The position numbers and the translations under genes were made by a program. Under the pieces are notes generated by a model. It had not been told where the DNA came from and made no database searches. It saw nothing but the letters and a program-made list of their open reading frames with translations. DNA of 64,000 nt from Solen grandis (Eukaryota; Mollusca; Bivalvia; Adapedonta; Solenidae), in NCBI GenBank assembly GCA_021229015.1, contig CM037788.1:50407040-50471039 (forward strand), written 5' to 3'. Of the stretch, positions 20,755 to 33,636 are shown piece by piece; positions within the stretch are counted from its first letter, which is position 1, and the number at the start of each line of letters is the position of its first letter.

Positions 20755-21550
20755 AAAAATAACTAAGGCCATAGCTCCATCAAAAATGGTCAAACTGCAA
20801 AACCAATCATTACTATATATTTTAAAATTAAGGAGTTACGTTCCGTATCAGGAATTTTTACAAAGGGGCAAACATGTAACTCCAAAATCATGAACCACAG
20901 AGTGAGGTCCCTATGTACTGCATTCCGCCTCAATGAGATGTATGCAACTATAAAGTTTCAAGTCAATACCTCTTATAATGTAGGAGTTATGCTCCGGACA
21001 AGGAATTTTATCAAAGGGGCATAACTCCATCAAAAATGGTCAAACTGCAAAACACCAGTAATATTCTCCAGGGTGACTTAGTGAAGGTACTTCTGTTAAA
21101 GTATGGACAAAATTTATTAAGAAATGTAGAAGTTGTGCACGAAAGAGTATTTCCCTATATGTTACATCTGTTAAGGGGCAAAGGACCAAAACTGCACAAA
21201 AATAGTCGAACCACAAAACCCTGACAATATGCGCCAGGTCACTATGTAATAATGCTTCTGTAAAAGTTTGGGCCAAATCCGTTGAAAAATGTAGAAGTTG
21301 CGCACAGAAGAATATTTCCTTATATATTACATATGTGAAAAAATAACAAAGGGCCATAACTTCATCAAAATTAGTCGGACCAAAAAACCCTGACAATATG
21401 CTCCAGGCCACTATGTAATAATGCTTCTGTAAAAGTTTGGGCCAAATCCGTTGAAAAATGAAGGAGGAGTTGCGCACAGAAGAAATTGTTTACGCCCACC
21501 CGCCCACATACCCCAATCTAATAACCAGAGTTTTCCTTCGGAAAACCTAG
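20755..21550 (+). mobile_element. Helentron/Helitron-like element 3 (5' end not resolved)
   Basis: The right end is hairpin GTTTTCC-TTC-GGAAAAC (21530-21546) followed directly by CTAG and T, the Helitron 3' signature on the plus strand. Upstream are about four tandem units of 120-190 bp (GGGGCATAACTCCATCAAAA, TGGTCAAACTGCAAAAC). No matching 5' terminus is visible, so the left edge is approximate and may be truncated. Confidence 0.6.
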
Positions 21551-21988
21551 TTCAAAATTTACTTTCCTTGCAAGTTTGAAATCGGAGTACTTACAACATA
21601 TGTTAAGTATATATCACATTATCACACGACATTGTGCTCAAACAGCTGTTTCTGGTTTCGTATAACCATCACATATTTTCTTATATTTAACATGTTACAT
21701 ATAACTTTTAGGCCATTGTCAATTAATCACTCCACATCACACATGTATATTCTATATATATATGCATAGTGTGTTGAACTCAAACAGCTGGATTAAATGT
21801 GTTTGATGCAATTTCTTTTTATATGGTGTTGAAAATATATGAGAAATACGCATGTTAAATCATAATATTCATTTATTATTTGAAACTATTTTCTTGGTGT
21901 TGTCTGTTGACAATTCATTCATTTGTGTTTTGTCTGTATGTTGTCATAATCGCAATTTACTGTCAGTATAGGTCATATGATAAAAAAA
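21551..21988. other. Unassigned AT-rich spacer
   Basis: It contains a short TATATA patch near 21757. Nothing else seen. Confidence 0.4.
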
Positions 21989-22110
21989 AATCTGACCTGA
22001 ATTGTCATTTCATATCAAATTTTACTAAACTCATTCATGAAAATATTATTATGCGAACCACTGCTCATTTAGTAAAATTTGATATGAAAAAACAATTCAT
22101 GTCAGATCCT
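21989..22110. repeat. Inverted repeat, about 38-bp arms
   Basis: The arm TGAATTGTCATTTCATATCA and on to TTTTACTAAA (to about 22029) is mirrored by TTTAGTAAAATTTGATATGA and on to CAATTCATGTCAGA (22067-22106), around a loop of about 37 bases. Possibly a small MITE. No target duplication identified. Confidence 0.75.
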
Positions 22111-22544
22111 ATATACTTTCGTGCCAGGCCTTCTTTGGCCTAAATAGCAGACCTAATGGTTAAAGTTCAATTGTCTTTTCACTTTGTTTTGCTAAGTTAC
22201 CTCGAGAATGTATATCTGTACAACTATGTGTTAATCTTTTTGGTATGCTTGAAAATTGATTTTTAGCATTACTCTTCCTAGCTCAACTCAAAGCTTTTTT
22301 TTCACAGTCACCCCTCAAGAAAAGACTCTTTTCTTTCAATACTTTTTTAAAAACTTGGTGGAATTTAGTTAACATTAATGGAAATAACACCATTCCTAGC
22401 CATTTAAGTCAAATACTTACATAATAATTATAAGGTGTTAATATGTGTACAAAATAAGTGTAATTTGCGCCTATACATCCTTATTTGAAATAGGTCAAAC
22501 CAGTGCAGGAAAGAACTACCTAGTACACCAGTAATCTACCTATT
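22111..22544. other. Unassigned spacer
   Basis: Nothing recognised. Confidence 0.4.
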
Positions 22545-22745
22545 GAAGAAAGTCTGGGTAGTTTAACTGCTAACAAACATTTTTTTATGGTAAGGATGGA
22601 CTCATGACTCATGACAAACATTCCCTAGTGGGTTCGGACCCTGTAGGAGGCAAGGTTTTCACATCTACCCCGGGTGTCAAGTACTGGTCCATCTCAAGAA
22701 CCACCCAGAGGGTGCTGTATCATATAGTTGTAAGAACTGATTTCC
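22545..22745 (+). repeat. Probable second tRNA-type SINE family
   Basis: A possible A-box region (TCTGGGTAGTTTAACTGC) is followed by a good B box GTGGGTTCGGACCC near 22628. After it comes a non-tRNA body (GGAGGCAAGGTTTTCACATC, then GTACTGGTCC). It differs from the SINE family at 2021. Only one copy is seen in this window. Confidence 0.45.
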
Positions 22746-23258
22746 AAATCTATTAAAAAAAGGAATAAATTTATATTTAACTAAAAATGTCCTAAATGTG
22801 TGGTCTTAGTGATCATAATCTGTAACAATGTTATCAGCTAGTCAAGTGATTACATCAATATCAACCAGGTAACAACATAAAAAGAGTGAAATCATGTACA
22901 AGTATTACTGACAAAATTGTTTATTGAAAGTAAAAATAAAATGAAATGTCAAATGAGGCTGTAATGTGAATTTAAACACAAATATTTAAAAGGTAATTTA
23001 AAGATATTAATTTCTTCTATCTAAATTCTTAGTACCATCACAATAGTTAGATCTGAACCCAGACTGCTCATCCTTTTTACTATTTTTTTTACAGTTTTAA
23101 AGCTTACTTTAAATTTTCTAGACTTATGCTAAGTTATTATATAAATAATAATTTCCAAACTTTATGTTTAAGTAAGTCTGTAAGATATACAAATATTAAA
23201 ACAGCTAAAAGTTCTACTGGTTTCTTCAAAGGACAAGTTTTGGTAGTTTATCTTATAA
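22746..23258. other. Unassigned AT-rich stretch
   Basis: No feature recognised. Confidence 0.4.
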
Positions 23259-23486
23259 TTAACCCTTTCCCTCATATACACTCAATAGGTACCACATAAA
23301 GCCTGATCTGCAGAAAACCACAGTTAAACCTTACCAAATTTAATTATAAAATCCTCATTTCTAGACCAATGAGGAGCAGCGAACAGCATAAAACCTGATC
23401 AGCCTGCGAGTTACTCGCAGGCTGATCTGGTTTTATGCTGATCGCATAGGTCTTTTCATGGTTTCCTCTATGAGGGAAAGGGTTAA
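23259..23486 (-). mobile_element. piggyBac-like MITE, copy A
   Basis: It is bounded by TTAA on both sides, with inverted ends CCCTTTCCCTCATA and TATGAGGGAAAGGG. TTAA target duplication with CCC-starting termini is characteristic of piggyBac. A 31-bp perfect palindrome (GATCAGCCTGCGAGT mirrored around one base) sits at 23397-23427. Four other copies occur in the window. Confidence 0.88.
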
Positions 23487-23587
23487 CCCTTACAGTGCTA
23501 CTATTCACTATTTCAGCAAGCACCCCCATATACAACTAATGGTACAGTCTAAAAGTCCAATTAAGAAAATAGCAAGGAAATAGTTAA
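23483..23587. repeat. Second TTAA-type repeat family, short copy
   Basis: It starts at the same TTAA that closes copy A: TTAACCCTTACAGTGCTAC, then GCACCCCCATATACAACTAATGG, and ends near TAGTTAA. The words AACCCTTACAnTGCTA, CACCCCCATA and TAATGGTACAGTCT recur at 49643-49838 in the same order, so this is a related dispersed repeat with an internal deletion. Confidence 0.55.
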
Positions 23588-24004
23588 TTCAATATACCTT
23601 TCCTCATTAAACTGACCAATGTTCACAAGAACAGTGGTAGGAAACAAACAGTTCATAATCAGAGAAGACTGCAAGAAATATTTTCTTTCATAGAAACAAG
23701 AAATTATCAGAGGAAACTGCAAGGGATATCTTCTTCAATAGACACAAGAAACTATCTGATGTCAATGACTGGCCATCCAGAATTGCCTGAATGTTCCACT
23801 TGGAAGGAATATTTTAACCCTTTATAAAGTCACTTATTTTGATCGATGCATTGGTAAACAAAGTAGGCCCAGATAGACAGCTGATCTTCCAGGAGCTGTC
23901 TAATCAGGGTGACTTCTCTGTTTGCTCCAATAATATTGTAGCTCAGACTTTACCCAGTCTGCGTGGTCTGATTCCACATCAAATCAAATTATCCTGGAAT
24001 CATG

Positions 24005-24214
24005 TTAACCCTTTCCCTCATAGAGGAAACCATGAAAAGACCTATGCAAACAACATAAAACCAGATCAGCCTGCGAGTAACTCGCAGGCTGATCAGGTTT
24101 TGCTGTTCGCTGCTTCACAGTGGTCTGAAATGACTTAATTAAATTTGGAAGGTTTAAGGTTTTCAGATCAGGTTTTTGAGGGTCAAAATGAGTCTATATG
24201 AGGGAAAGGGTTAA
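24005..24214 (+). mobile_element. piggyBac-like MITE, copy B
   Basis: Opposite orientation to copy A. TTAA at both ends, the CCCTTTCCCTCATAGAGG start, the internal palindrome and the terminal ATGAGGGAAAGGG are all intact. Confidence 0.88.
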
Positions 24215-25590
24215 CCAATGCAGGACTAACCTTTAAATGCTCAATGCAACATACCTGTACCAGTTTTAAGAAATTCAGTATGTCATGATTAAACTGATTG
24301 AACCTACAACCTCTGAGTTACAAGAATACTTGGCATACCAGATCAGTTGAGATATTAGTTGACAAACAACTAAGACATTTAAACTTGAAAAAAATGATTT
24401 TAACTAAAGTTTATAAAAGGCTTGTAATTAATTACAATAAAGTTCTCTCTCTCATCTTTTTACTGATGGTAATTTTTTCAATCAAATATAAAAGCAAACA
24501 AAATTAAATGAGGAGAAGTTGTCACCTTAGAGAAATTAAAGATGTATTAAAATGAGAAAGAAGTTGGTGAAGTGGATTTTGAAATCTGCAGCCCTTCTGC
24601 TCACACTCAGATATGCCACCAACACCTGCCCCTAGTTCAAACAATATCCCATCATTACGCGGATGTGCACTCCTCCCCATCAGGAAAGCACCTGACACCA
24701 AACTTAACACAGAACCAGATCATTTCATTAATTTTCAGCCAGTTCAGTGTTCAAATGACTTGTCTCCAAGCTAACGATAAGAAGCAAATTGAATAGGATA
24801 AGGTCAAATCAATGTGCTTGTATCTGATTTAGGTTAATCCGGTTCAGGCATCAAATTTTGATTAAGTCAAAATCATTACATAATCTATACTCATAATAAT
24901 GTTCCATAAAATTTGAAACAAACCCAACTATACAAAATTGAAATTGAAAAACATTTAACGAGTCTCAGGCCTGCAAACTTAAGCTTGTCTCTAAGATTGC
25001 TGATTAACATAGGTCAAAGGGTCTGATTGGTCAACTAAAATGATTTATTAGTCATTATGGTACAAAACAAATATTGTACAACTTTTGGACGAATAAATCT
25101 TGGAGTATCGCTTTTATGTCTGTAACAACCCAGCATCAAGAAAATTCACTGAATTTTAGGCCGTCAAGATGTGGCAGAAACTGTGTCGCTGGCCAACATC
25201 TTTTAACATTTAGAATGTAGTCACCGAATTACCCGACAAGGGAGCATATCCTAAATTTCCAACTGGGGTTTTCAATTATGGTTTCAATGATGCCACATAT
25301 GAATAAATTATCAGTCCTTGGTGGTCTGTTTATATTCAGTCCTTCAAGATGTTTGCAGATTGGCTTGGAAAAAAAAGAGATTATTATTCCAGAATATCAA
25401 GTGGCATTATACCTGTGACACAGTTCTGATGCTAGTCCTGCAGGATCTTTAATTAATTATAATGATACTGCACTCTGTTAATACAAAGTCACCCTGACAG
25501 TATTTCAGTAATTTGCAGACTTTAATTGTCTACATCAGACAGACAGTGCTATAAAATCATTGTCATATCATGCAATAAAAAAGTGACAAA
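24215..25590. other. Unassigned AT-rich stretch
   Basis: Short open frames only. No repeat pair or exon could be supported. Confidence 0.4.
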
Positions 25591-25675
25591 TGGCATGGTG
25601 CCACACCAAATAACATTTCAGACCCTGACATCAGGTATCAACCCTATATGCCAAGTGCCGAATTGGCAGTACCCT
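25591..25675 (+). repeat. Dispersed repeat family B, fragment
   Basis: TGGCATGGTGCCACACC and CCCTGACATCAGG, then CCTATATGCCAAGTGCC, match the 3' part of the repeats at 14464 and 48985. The fragment ends exactly where piggyBac-like copy C begins. Confidence 0.5.
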
Positions 25676-25676
25676 T

Positions 25677-25918
25677 TTAACCCTTTCCCTCATATAGACT
25701 CATTTTGACGCACTCAATAGGTACCACATAAAGCCTGATATGCAGAAAACCACAGTTAAAACTTACCAAATTTAATTGTAAAATCCTCATTACCAGACCA
25801 CTGAGGAGCAGCGAACAGCATAAAACCTGATCAGCCTGCGAGTTACTCGCAGGCTGATCTGGTTTTATGCTGTTCGCATAGGTCTTTTCCTGGTTTTCTC
25901 TATGAGGGAAAGGGTTAA
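25677..25918 (-). mobile_element. piggyBac-like MITE, copy C
   Basis: TTAA-bounded, same orientation as copy A and slightly longer (242 bp). It keeps the internal GATCAGCC...GGCTGATC palindrome. It inserted next to, or into, a family B repeat. Confidence 0.88.
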
Positions 25919-28900
25919 ACAACTCAGTTGAGTTGCAGATATTTATCAAACCTTGACCTGCATCAAAAGGGGCATTTAACCACTCAGTTTACTTGACCAG
26001 CCAAATCTGTCAAAATTAAGGTCATCGACTGAACAAAAGTCCTGTAAGCCATGAGCCTTGAAGCACTGCTGAAAAAATAACTGTGTGAGTCTGACCAGTG
26101 ATTTTATATACTGGAAACAGTTTTCTCAGTGAAGAGCTGACTGCCTATAAAAAAGATTATGGCTGGCTCACCTTTGTTAAGATTAAATCAGTTCATTGCC
26201 AACCTGAAAAAATACCATCCAGTCCGGCTTGATAATATGTTATTGTTATAATATAAAACTTATTTTGTGATTTTAATGGGTTCAAATCTTTTAAACTAGC
26301 CGTAAACCAATAAAGTCTGTCACCAAAACAAAAAAGATGGCTAGACCCATTTCAGTAGCTGATGTACGTCTTAGAATAATCCATTTTATTTGACCAGTTA
26401 AGTTTAATTTAACCTAGCAGTGATTTTTTTTACCTTTGCATCCTGTATCCAGGATGCAATGTTTTTACTGTGGATGCAATGTTTGTATTTCAATAAATCC
26501 ACTGGATGCATAAAATATTAGGAATAAAATTAGGCTGCATACTTTCTGTATTGGGACTCATATTTTTTAGCCTAGCAAGTCCTAGGTCTCGTGCAGCAAA
26601 ATTTGTAAAAAATCACTGGCCTCGAAACATAGCAACTAGGTGGGCAGGATGTACAGTGCAAAAAATATATATCAAAAAAAAATTTGTGAAGACAGCTCTT
26701 GAGTGAAATTATGATGAGAGCCTGTGGAGGTAATTTATTTCTCTGCTTGAATAGTAAATAATTTAGTCTGAACTTTAAGTATATTGCTAGGGGGCTATTT
26801 CTCTCACATTACAATTTCAATTTGAATTTTAAGACCACCAGACTAAATATCAAGCAAATGCATTAAAACACTCAACAAGATGATCTCATAATCATTATAA
26901 ATAGGGCTACACTTAATCAAAAAAGGAGAAATAACTCATCTTAATAAATCACATTGAGTATAAATATATTCTCCTACTGTAAAGTAATTAATGAACTGAT
27001 AAAATTAATTACTGAATTCAATTCAAGACAGGGGTTAAATGTAATTGCATCTCACAGATACGGCCTAAGTTAAATTCCATTCCTGTGCTGTTAGAAGGTC
27101 ATCTAATCAGATAGGTGGAATCCCCCACCCCCTTGAATTTTCCAGTTTTATCCCACAGTACCTCAGTATTATCAACTTTCAACAATAACCATATGTGAGT
27201 GCAGTCTGATCAAAGCTTTTGTTTGAAAAGCTAGGTCATTATTTTGTAGTAGCTACCAGAAATAAATGACAGTCAGTGCCATTAAAAAGTCTGAACACAT
27301 GTGTCCCAGTCCCATACTTGGTATCAAAACTCACAGTAGGAGAAGAATTACCACCGATGAGAACCTTGGATGATGTAAACTGTAATTGTACGAACACTGG
27401 ACAATGAGAACTGTGGTTGAGGATGATGTGAACCATTTCATTAGACGATGTAAACCTGTACATTAAATGATTTGAAATATTTTGTTTTGTGCATTAATAT
27501 GTTTTATGTATAGGTTACTGATGGTTTATTTTTTAGGTATCTTAAATAAGATGTTGAAATCAATCAACATATTAATTACACAAACTGACCATACACTTTT
27601 TATTTGATATTTCCCATGATATGGCGTGGGGTAAAACAAAAGCATGTTTGATATCCACACCCAGGAACAAACACTTACTTTAGCAGGTGCCCCAGAGTTA
27701 CCTTTCTGACTAAAATATTATTTGATCCAGTCTCATGACTTTATAATGCACTGAATGTAAAGTGAGTCTTGACAGATTGTATCTTAGCAAAATTTCAACA
27801 ACCAAGTGTGGCAGAATGATTTTGTGTTGGTTTCCAAGTATACTTTCATTACTAACTTACCAGGTGTTCAGGAATTCCGAATGCATTTTATTTTGCTTTA
27901 AACAATATATTTCAGGGACTGCTTAGATTCATATGTATAATTACGACTTTGAAAAGAATAGAGCTCTATCAAAAACAAAGGAAAATCAAGCCGTGGACCA
28001 CATGGTCTGGGACACAAAGGATTTGTTTACATTTAGGGTACACATGACTTAAATGCTTTAGAAAGCAGGTTCATTTAGTAACCGTTACTAAACATTTGTA
28101 CCTATCATAGATATAAAAACAGAGCAACATGCCAGAGTCAAACTTATGATTTCATTTGACGAAAATGACTGTTTTCCTTCGTTTAATATCAAAACATGAT
28201 CAGCTGTTAACCTTTATTGACCAAAACAAAACAAGTTCGAGTGGATATAAAACCTTTAACGATGTTTCCAGCTTACCTCAGACCGTGTGTGTACGTGATG
28301 TCCGTTCTGATGTACATACGAATTGTGATTATTCATCATCTTGATGAAAAAATGGGTCAGTTTATCGAATATTTCATTGTAAAAAACACCAATAGACAAA
28401 AGAAAATAATAACATTGACAGTTCTGTGCCAAACGTCGTTGTAAGGGCAATGGCGATTGGTCGATGACTTCATGACGTAATTTTCAAGAAAATTTGACAG
28501 GTGCCCGGAACAAACAATTACGTCGAATTCACATGTCATACATATCGTAATTAATTATCACTGCTGATATAATGATTTCACTCTAGTGATGAATATACCT
28601 TTAAAATATATATCAGTTAAACTTTTTGCTAAATCTGCATTTTTACAACAGAAACTAATATAAACAGAGTCTTAAAATAACTTCCAATTAAAAGCTTTGT
28701 AAGAAAAACAACACATTTGGAAACCTTTAATATGATTAAAAACGTCATTTGGCGGCAAATGTTGCCAGATGTTGAGGAGACAAAAGAACGAGGAAATGGA
28801 ACACTAAGGAACTGAATTAAAAATATATTGAATTAAGACAAATGCACAAAGAGACAGACACTAATGCTTACGTTTTGACTTTTATCTCTGTCGATCATAT

Positions 28901-29269
28901 TCGACAGATTTAAATCTAGATCGATCTTGATGTCTGTTAAACAAGAATGTAGATTCTACATTAAGTTCTACCTAGTGTAGCATCGTAATTAAAATTTTAT
29001 TGATTCAACTAGGAACCATTTAATATCAAAATTCCTCAGTACAAGAGATTTCATTTGTATAAATTATTTTTTTTTTAAAGATAAATGAAATTAAATAATT
29101 GAAAATATATAACAACTATATATAGATCCAATTAATGGTGTCATATCTATACTAGATCTCATCAGATGATATTTAATTTTTCCCACTAGAATAAAATTGA
29201 TTACTTTCTAGATCTGAATAAAATATATAATTAGTTTACATTCTTACCTTTTGTTTCGCTATTGATATT
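25919..29269. other. Long gene-less AT-rich stretch
   Basis: I checked this 3.3 kb for TIR pairs, tandem arrays, tRNA promoters and GC-rich exon-like blocks and found none that I can support. A duplicated word GGATGCAATGTTT occurs near 26452 and 26473. Open frames (for example 28156-28444) are short and uninformative. Confidence 0.4.
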
Positions 29270-29313
29270 CTACAGGGATTCTATATACAGATCTATGTAA
29301 TAGAATCCCTGTA
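29270..29313. repeat. Hairpin with 13-bp perfect stem
   Basis: ACAGGGATTCTAT and ATAGAATCCCTGT are separated by about 16 bases. It is isolated, with no nearby gene. Confidence 0.7.
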
Positions 29314-29620
29314 TTCTATAATCACATACATGGCTATCTATACAAGAAAATGATATTTTAAATAGATTTTTTAAGAGAATATACTAGGCCTATACTATGA
29401 ATGAATTTAAAGGAATACGTACAATAAACATGTGCACAACAATATATACAAGGACTCCGTTTAATCATAGTATTGTAGGGTTTTGAATCAGAGTCTCTAT
29501 ATATATACTTTTAGTATGAATTTAAGGGGCACTTTTTGAATGAATGCAAAAATAACCATTCATTATACCAGGGTTGCTGTAGCGGTAAATTATTCTGCCG
29601 ACTCTATATTTCCTTCCACT

Positions 29621-29622
<2 letters not shown>

Positions 29623-29653
<31 letters not shown>
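29623..29653. repeat. CT dinucleotide microsatellite
   Basis: About 15 CT repeats. Confidence 0.97.
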
Positions 29654-29655
<2 letters not shown>

Positions 29656-30329
29656 TACAATATCATACAATGGGAATCATCGAAATGTTGTCTTAAATAG
29701 TGTAGGCCCTATATAAAACTTTGTCATTTGCGTATTAAATACATATTTACAAAATTAATATTTTGTTCATCCAAACTATGCTCATTAAGTTTCATCTGAT
29801 TTTCTCTAATTGTGTGTTTCGTGAATATGTATAGTATCTAGATGTAAATTAGTTTCATAACTTGATGGTACCTTTGATTGTTCCTTTGGTCATCTGGCGG
29901 CATGATAAGTTTCCTTAATCAGCGTTGTCAGCTCAGGTTCTCTATATTGACCATGATCAGTTTTATGGCTCTTCAGTAACTCTTACTGAAGCATGATTGA
30001 CATGTCTGTTTATTCTGTATATTGTAAGAATATTTTTTGATTTGACTATGATAAAAAATACGATTCCGGTTTCAGCATACGCTCTGTGCATATCATTATA
30101 TATTTGATGTCAAATATCGTTTTGAATTTATTCAGAATAGTCAATACTGCATATTGATAATTTATTGCATATCTGTGTTGAATTATAATATATTTATTCA
30201 GGATGTGTAACCATGTAAGAAGCAGTATACGGACCACCGGATCTTAATGATCAAATTTCACCTTGTTACCAGGGTCAATTAACGCGTAGATACAATTTAT
30301 AGAAACCCTAATTTTGCTCAAGGTGGATT
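29654..30329. other. Unassigned AT-rich stretch
   Basis: It contains a small hairpin CTTCAGTAA-CTC-TTACTGAAG at about 29971-29991. Otherwise nothing recognised. Confidence 0.4.
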
Positions 30330-30360
30330 AACATAACATAACATAACATAACATAACATA
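30330..30360. repeat. ACATA microsatellite
   Basis: Six pentanucleotide repeats (ACATA). Confidence 0.95.
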
Positions 30361-31130
30361 TGGTTTACTGGCATTAAATATTTACAACATCTATGGCCAT
30401 ATAAACGAATACATACGTAAATTGGTGCCACACTAAATTCATATATACGTATAATAATGCTTTTCTTAGAAGAATTTTTACATATTAGGCCAATTACAAA
30501 AATACGGCTATTTGTAATTGCTTTTGAACAGCAATGTTTTATAGAAAATTTGAGATGTCATTTCTTTTTACATCATGAAATGTACATTGATTAAAGCAAA
30601 TACGTATGTTGCTTTAAGTAGTTAAGATCTCTGTATTAATTATTGCAATGTAACTAATGTCACAAGTTGATGAATTGATAGATTACAGTGATTGATTTTT
30701 TTATTGTTTATCATTGTACCAGGCCATTGAAAATATTGTTCCGACTTTCATCAATATATATGTTCCCTGTGCATAAATCTGTCATCCCCAGTATGGGCGA
30801 GGAGTTCCGAATGTATTTTGTTATTACCATCGTAACTGTGTAATGCATCGTTTTTAGGCTGGCAGGGCCAGTCTTATGTCGGGAAAATCAATTGCAGCGT
30901 CACTCCATACAGAATAAGGTAAAATTCACACTGAGTAAGGTCAGTCATGACTTAATATGAACGGATTAGGGTCACGACCCTAATCCCGCATCACTATGGA
31001 ACAAGTCAAAGGTCATCAAGATACCGAGAGACTGTAAGTAACCAAGATTGAGTTCAGCTGACTTACTAAATTAGTAATTAGAGTTGCAGGTAAAAGTGAG
31101 AAATTTTTGTCGTCATTTTACGTATACTCT
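30361..31130. other. Unassigned stretch
   Basis: One 22-bp palindrome, GATTAGGGTC-AC-GACCCTAATC (30964-30985), stands out. No gene seen. Confidence 0.4.
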
Positions 31131-31357
31131 ATCGATCCTGGGGCCTCACTCAGTCCCTCACCGCGTGGGTTCGAATCCCGGCAGGGTCATTCGAATTTTC
31201 ATGTGAGGAAACCTTCCAGCTGGCTTGCGGTAGGTCGGTGGTTCTACCCGGATGCCTCTGTGCATTCGGGGTCTTTCTCCACCTGTAATTAGCTGGACGT
31301 CGCTATATGACTGAAATACTGTCGAAGCGACGGTAAACTCGAATAGTCAAGTCAAGT
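31131..31357 (+). mobile_element. tRNA-derived SINE, copy 2
   Basis: Same family as 2021-2256. The A-box region is replaced or lost (begins near CCTGGGGCCTCACTCAG), but the B box GTGGGTTCGAATCCC is perfect and the body and tail (TAATTAGCTGGACGTCGC, GAAGCGACGGTAAACTC, GTCAAGTC) are well preserved. Confidence 0.85.
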
Positions 31358-32051
31358 AAAGTCTATCGATCCTGCTGAATATTTGGGCTTGAAGTCTTTG
31401 TGTAAATCCTGTCAATAGTCCCTCAGTGATTTGAAAATGCCAGTTCAGTCATTATATCAATGATTTGTCCATTCATATAACATACGTTCAAACAGTGCCA
31501 AAATCATATAGGATTACCATGTATTCAAATGATATATTTAATATTTAAGCGGATTTCGTTTTGTCGCTGCTAACCTGGCACGACAAGAGGAACAACCCTT
31601 AAAACTAGACAATCAACTGATGCAATATTTGTTTCCCTTTATACACCAATATGTAAGCAACCTCAAAAACATCAATAAGTATTCAAGTTTTATTTTTTTG
31701 TACGAAACAGTTTTTATGTTGTATTTACGAAATTTTACTTTATGTATTTATTCATTATTTCCAATTTACGAAGTAAGTCTCTTAAATACGAACTACCTAA
31801 TACTAGAAAATGCAAAATACGATATGGACTATTTACTTACAACAGTATTAATCTGCAAAGACGATGTGAAATATTATTTCGTTTTATACTATATAATAGG
31901 ATTAGGTAGGTAAATAGGAAATATAACATAGGTCTTTCTTAATAAACTTCATAATCAAGAAACGCACAAACTTAAATTCAGGCCCGCCGATCGGCGTGAG
32001 TTCTTGATATGCCGCATGTTAGGCCTTGCGGAGTGATACAGAGTCCCAATA
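31358..32051. other. Unassigned AT-rich stretch
   Basis: A plus-strand open frame at 31620-31913 is AT-driven and hydrophobic with no recognised motif. Confidence 0.4.
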
Positions 32052-32100
32052 ATGAACCTAAACTGGAATGTAGCAGTGGGTGTTCTGCTCATCTCTGTAT
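32052..32100 (+). CDS. Weak candidate first exon (signal-anchor-like)
   Basis: ATG followed by codons for NLNWNVAVGVLLISV, a short polar start and a hydrophobic run. It ends at a possible donor GTAAAC (32101) in phase 1. If spliced to the candidate exon at 33334 the frame continues. Nothing beyond phase agreement and hydrophobicity supports it, and I do not recognise the protein. Confidence 0.18.
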
Positions 32101-32486
32101 GTAAACGTACAACTGGTGTTGTTAGACTTTCTTGTCTTTAGACAATATATTTATTTATGTTTCACCTCCAACTGGCCCCTAGCCTTCGCACGGTCTCGTA
32201 GTGACTCCCTATATTTCTTTGTAAGGTCAGTAGAAGACATTTGGTCAATAAGGCTTAACACTTTTGAAATGAAGGAAATTACAAATAAATGACAAGGAAA
32301 AGTGGTCTATGAAACAAATATAGGGGGTAAGTAATGTTCATAGGGGTAATGTTCATATAGAGGCTAGCGCCTCAATGTCAGGTGCTAAGATCAATGCGAA
32401 ACACATATGGACACGGGTATGAAACATTTTAGTGTGCACTTGTTGAGCTGAGTTACTATGCACGTGTTATACCGAGTTATTTAGCA

Positions 32487-32489
<3 letters not shown>

Positions 32490-32524
<35 letters not shown>
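32490..32524. repeat. GT dinucleotide microsatellite
   Basis: About 17 GT repeats. Confidence 0.97.
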
Positions 32525-32528
<4 letters not shown>

Positions 32529-32665
32529 TGTTGTGCTCCGTTATTTAGCACTTCCTGTGTCGCGGAGAAACTGTATACATATAAAATATACAATTAAAAT
32601 CACTCTCATTCAATATTTCGGAAAAAGTTTGCCTTTCTCAAGGAAAAACAACACCCCCCCCCAAA

Positions 32666-32690
32666 ACAACAACAACAACAACAACAACAA
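32666..32690. repeat. AAC trinucleotide microsatellite
   Basis: About eight AAC/ACA repeats after a C run. Confidence 0.9.
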
Positions 32691-33333
32691 AAAACATGAA
32701 TTTTTAGCAAGTTCTACATTATAGACGTTTGAATAGTCGCCATATTGTTATTGCTACATATTTACTGTATATATATTATTGTCTAGAATAATGAGTACCG
32801 GTAGTGTTTGATACTTTCCAGTATACCAAGTCTTTATGTCGGTCAGCACGATAAGTGTGCTTACATGGCCATCTGCTTTCGTGATCTCCGAAATACTTAA
32901 GTACGATCTCAGACTCAAATTTGATTATCATACTCAAATCCCTATTGAAACTAATGGGCATAGTTTTAGTCAGAGTATGAAAATAATAATTAAGATCCAT
33001 TTTTATATTCGAGAACACGATATGATGTCAAAGTTTGATTTTTTAAATTTTAATAATTGAAAAGCTTAATTACCGTTTAATTCTTAAGTGCGTGCCCATG
33101 AAAACATGACATCTCGGATGGAGGAGGTCTCCATCTAAATTATAAATTCGTGCTCAGTAATGCAGCAATTTCCTTTGTAATTCCGATGAGTTTGTCTCCC
33201 CTGATCAATCATTAGTTTACCAACTTTTCAAAAAACTAAGTTACCAAGACTTACCAAGACGTAAATTTATTTATTGATTATTTATTTTTAAGTTTCGCCA
33301 ACATACGGCCCGTTTATTTACTCTTTTTTTCAG

Positions 33334-33399
33334 GTGTAGTGTTGATACGGGACCCCTGGCACCTCGGTTCTCTCACCCCAGTCACCGCTGAAGCCTCCC
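33334..33399 (+). CDS. Weak candidate internal exon
   Basis: A good polypyrimidine tract and acceptor (CTCTTTTTTTCAG) precede 66 bp that are GC-richer than the flanks and end at donor GTAAGG (33400). One frame is open: VVLIRDPWHLGSLTPVTAEAS, phase 1 at both ends. It is compatible in phase with the candidate at 32052-32100 but not with AGMO exon 4, which ends in phase 0. Family unknown. Confidence 0.25.
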
Positions 33400-33636
33400 G
33401 TAAGGGAAAAAATCGCATTGTTCGATTACGTACTTTATGCATGATCCTCAAATATTATAGCAGCACAACTGACATTCGGCCAAGGCCAAGCAATAGTGCC
33501 TGGCACTGAGTTTACTCTTTCAAAACATATACAAGCCGAAAACATTTTGTGATTTAATAAGAACATTTTTCTTCGCAAATTTCCAAAACAAGTTAATATC
33601 TTTTTTTTTCTTATCTATCTTGTCTATTTAGATTAG

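Noticed and set aside
30964..30985. Telomere-like TTAGGG/CCCTAA fusion
   Set aside because: Only one unit on each side. A short palindrome, not a telomere array.
33334..33399. AGMO exon 5
   Set aside because: Exon 4 ends in phase 0 while this candidate needs phase 1, and the peptide has no similarity to the expected AGMO segment.
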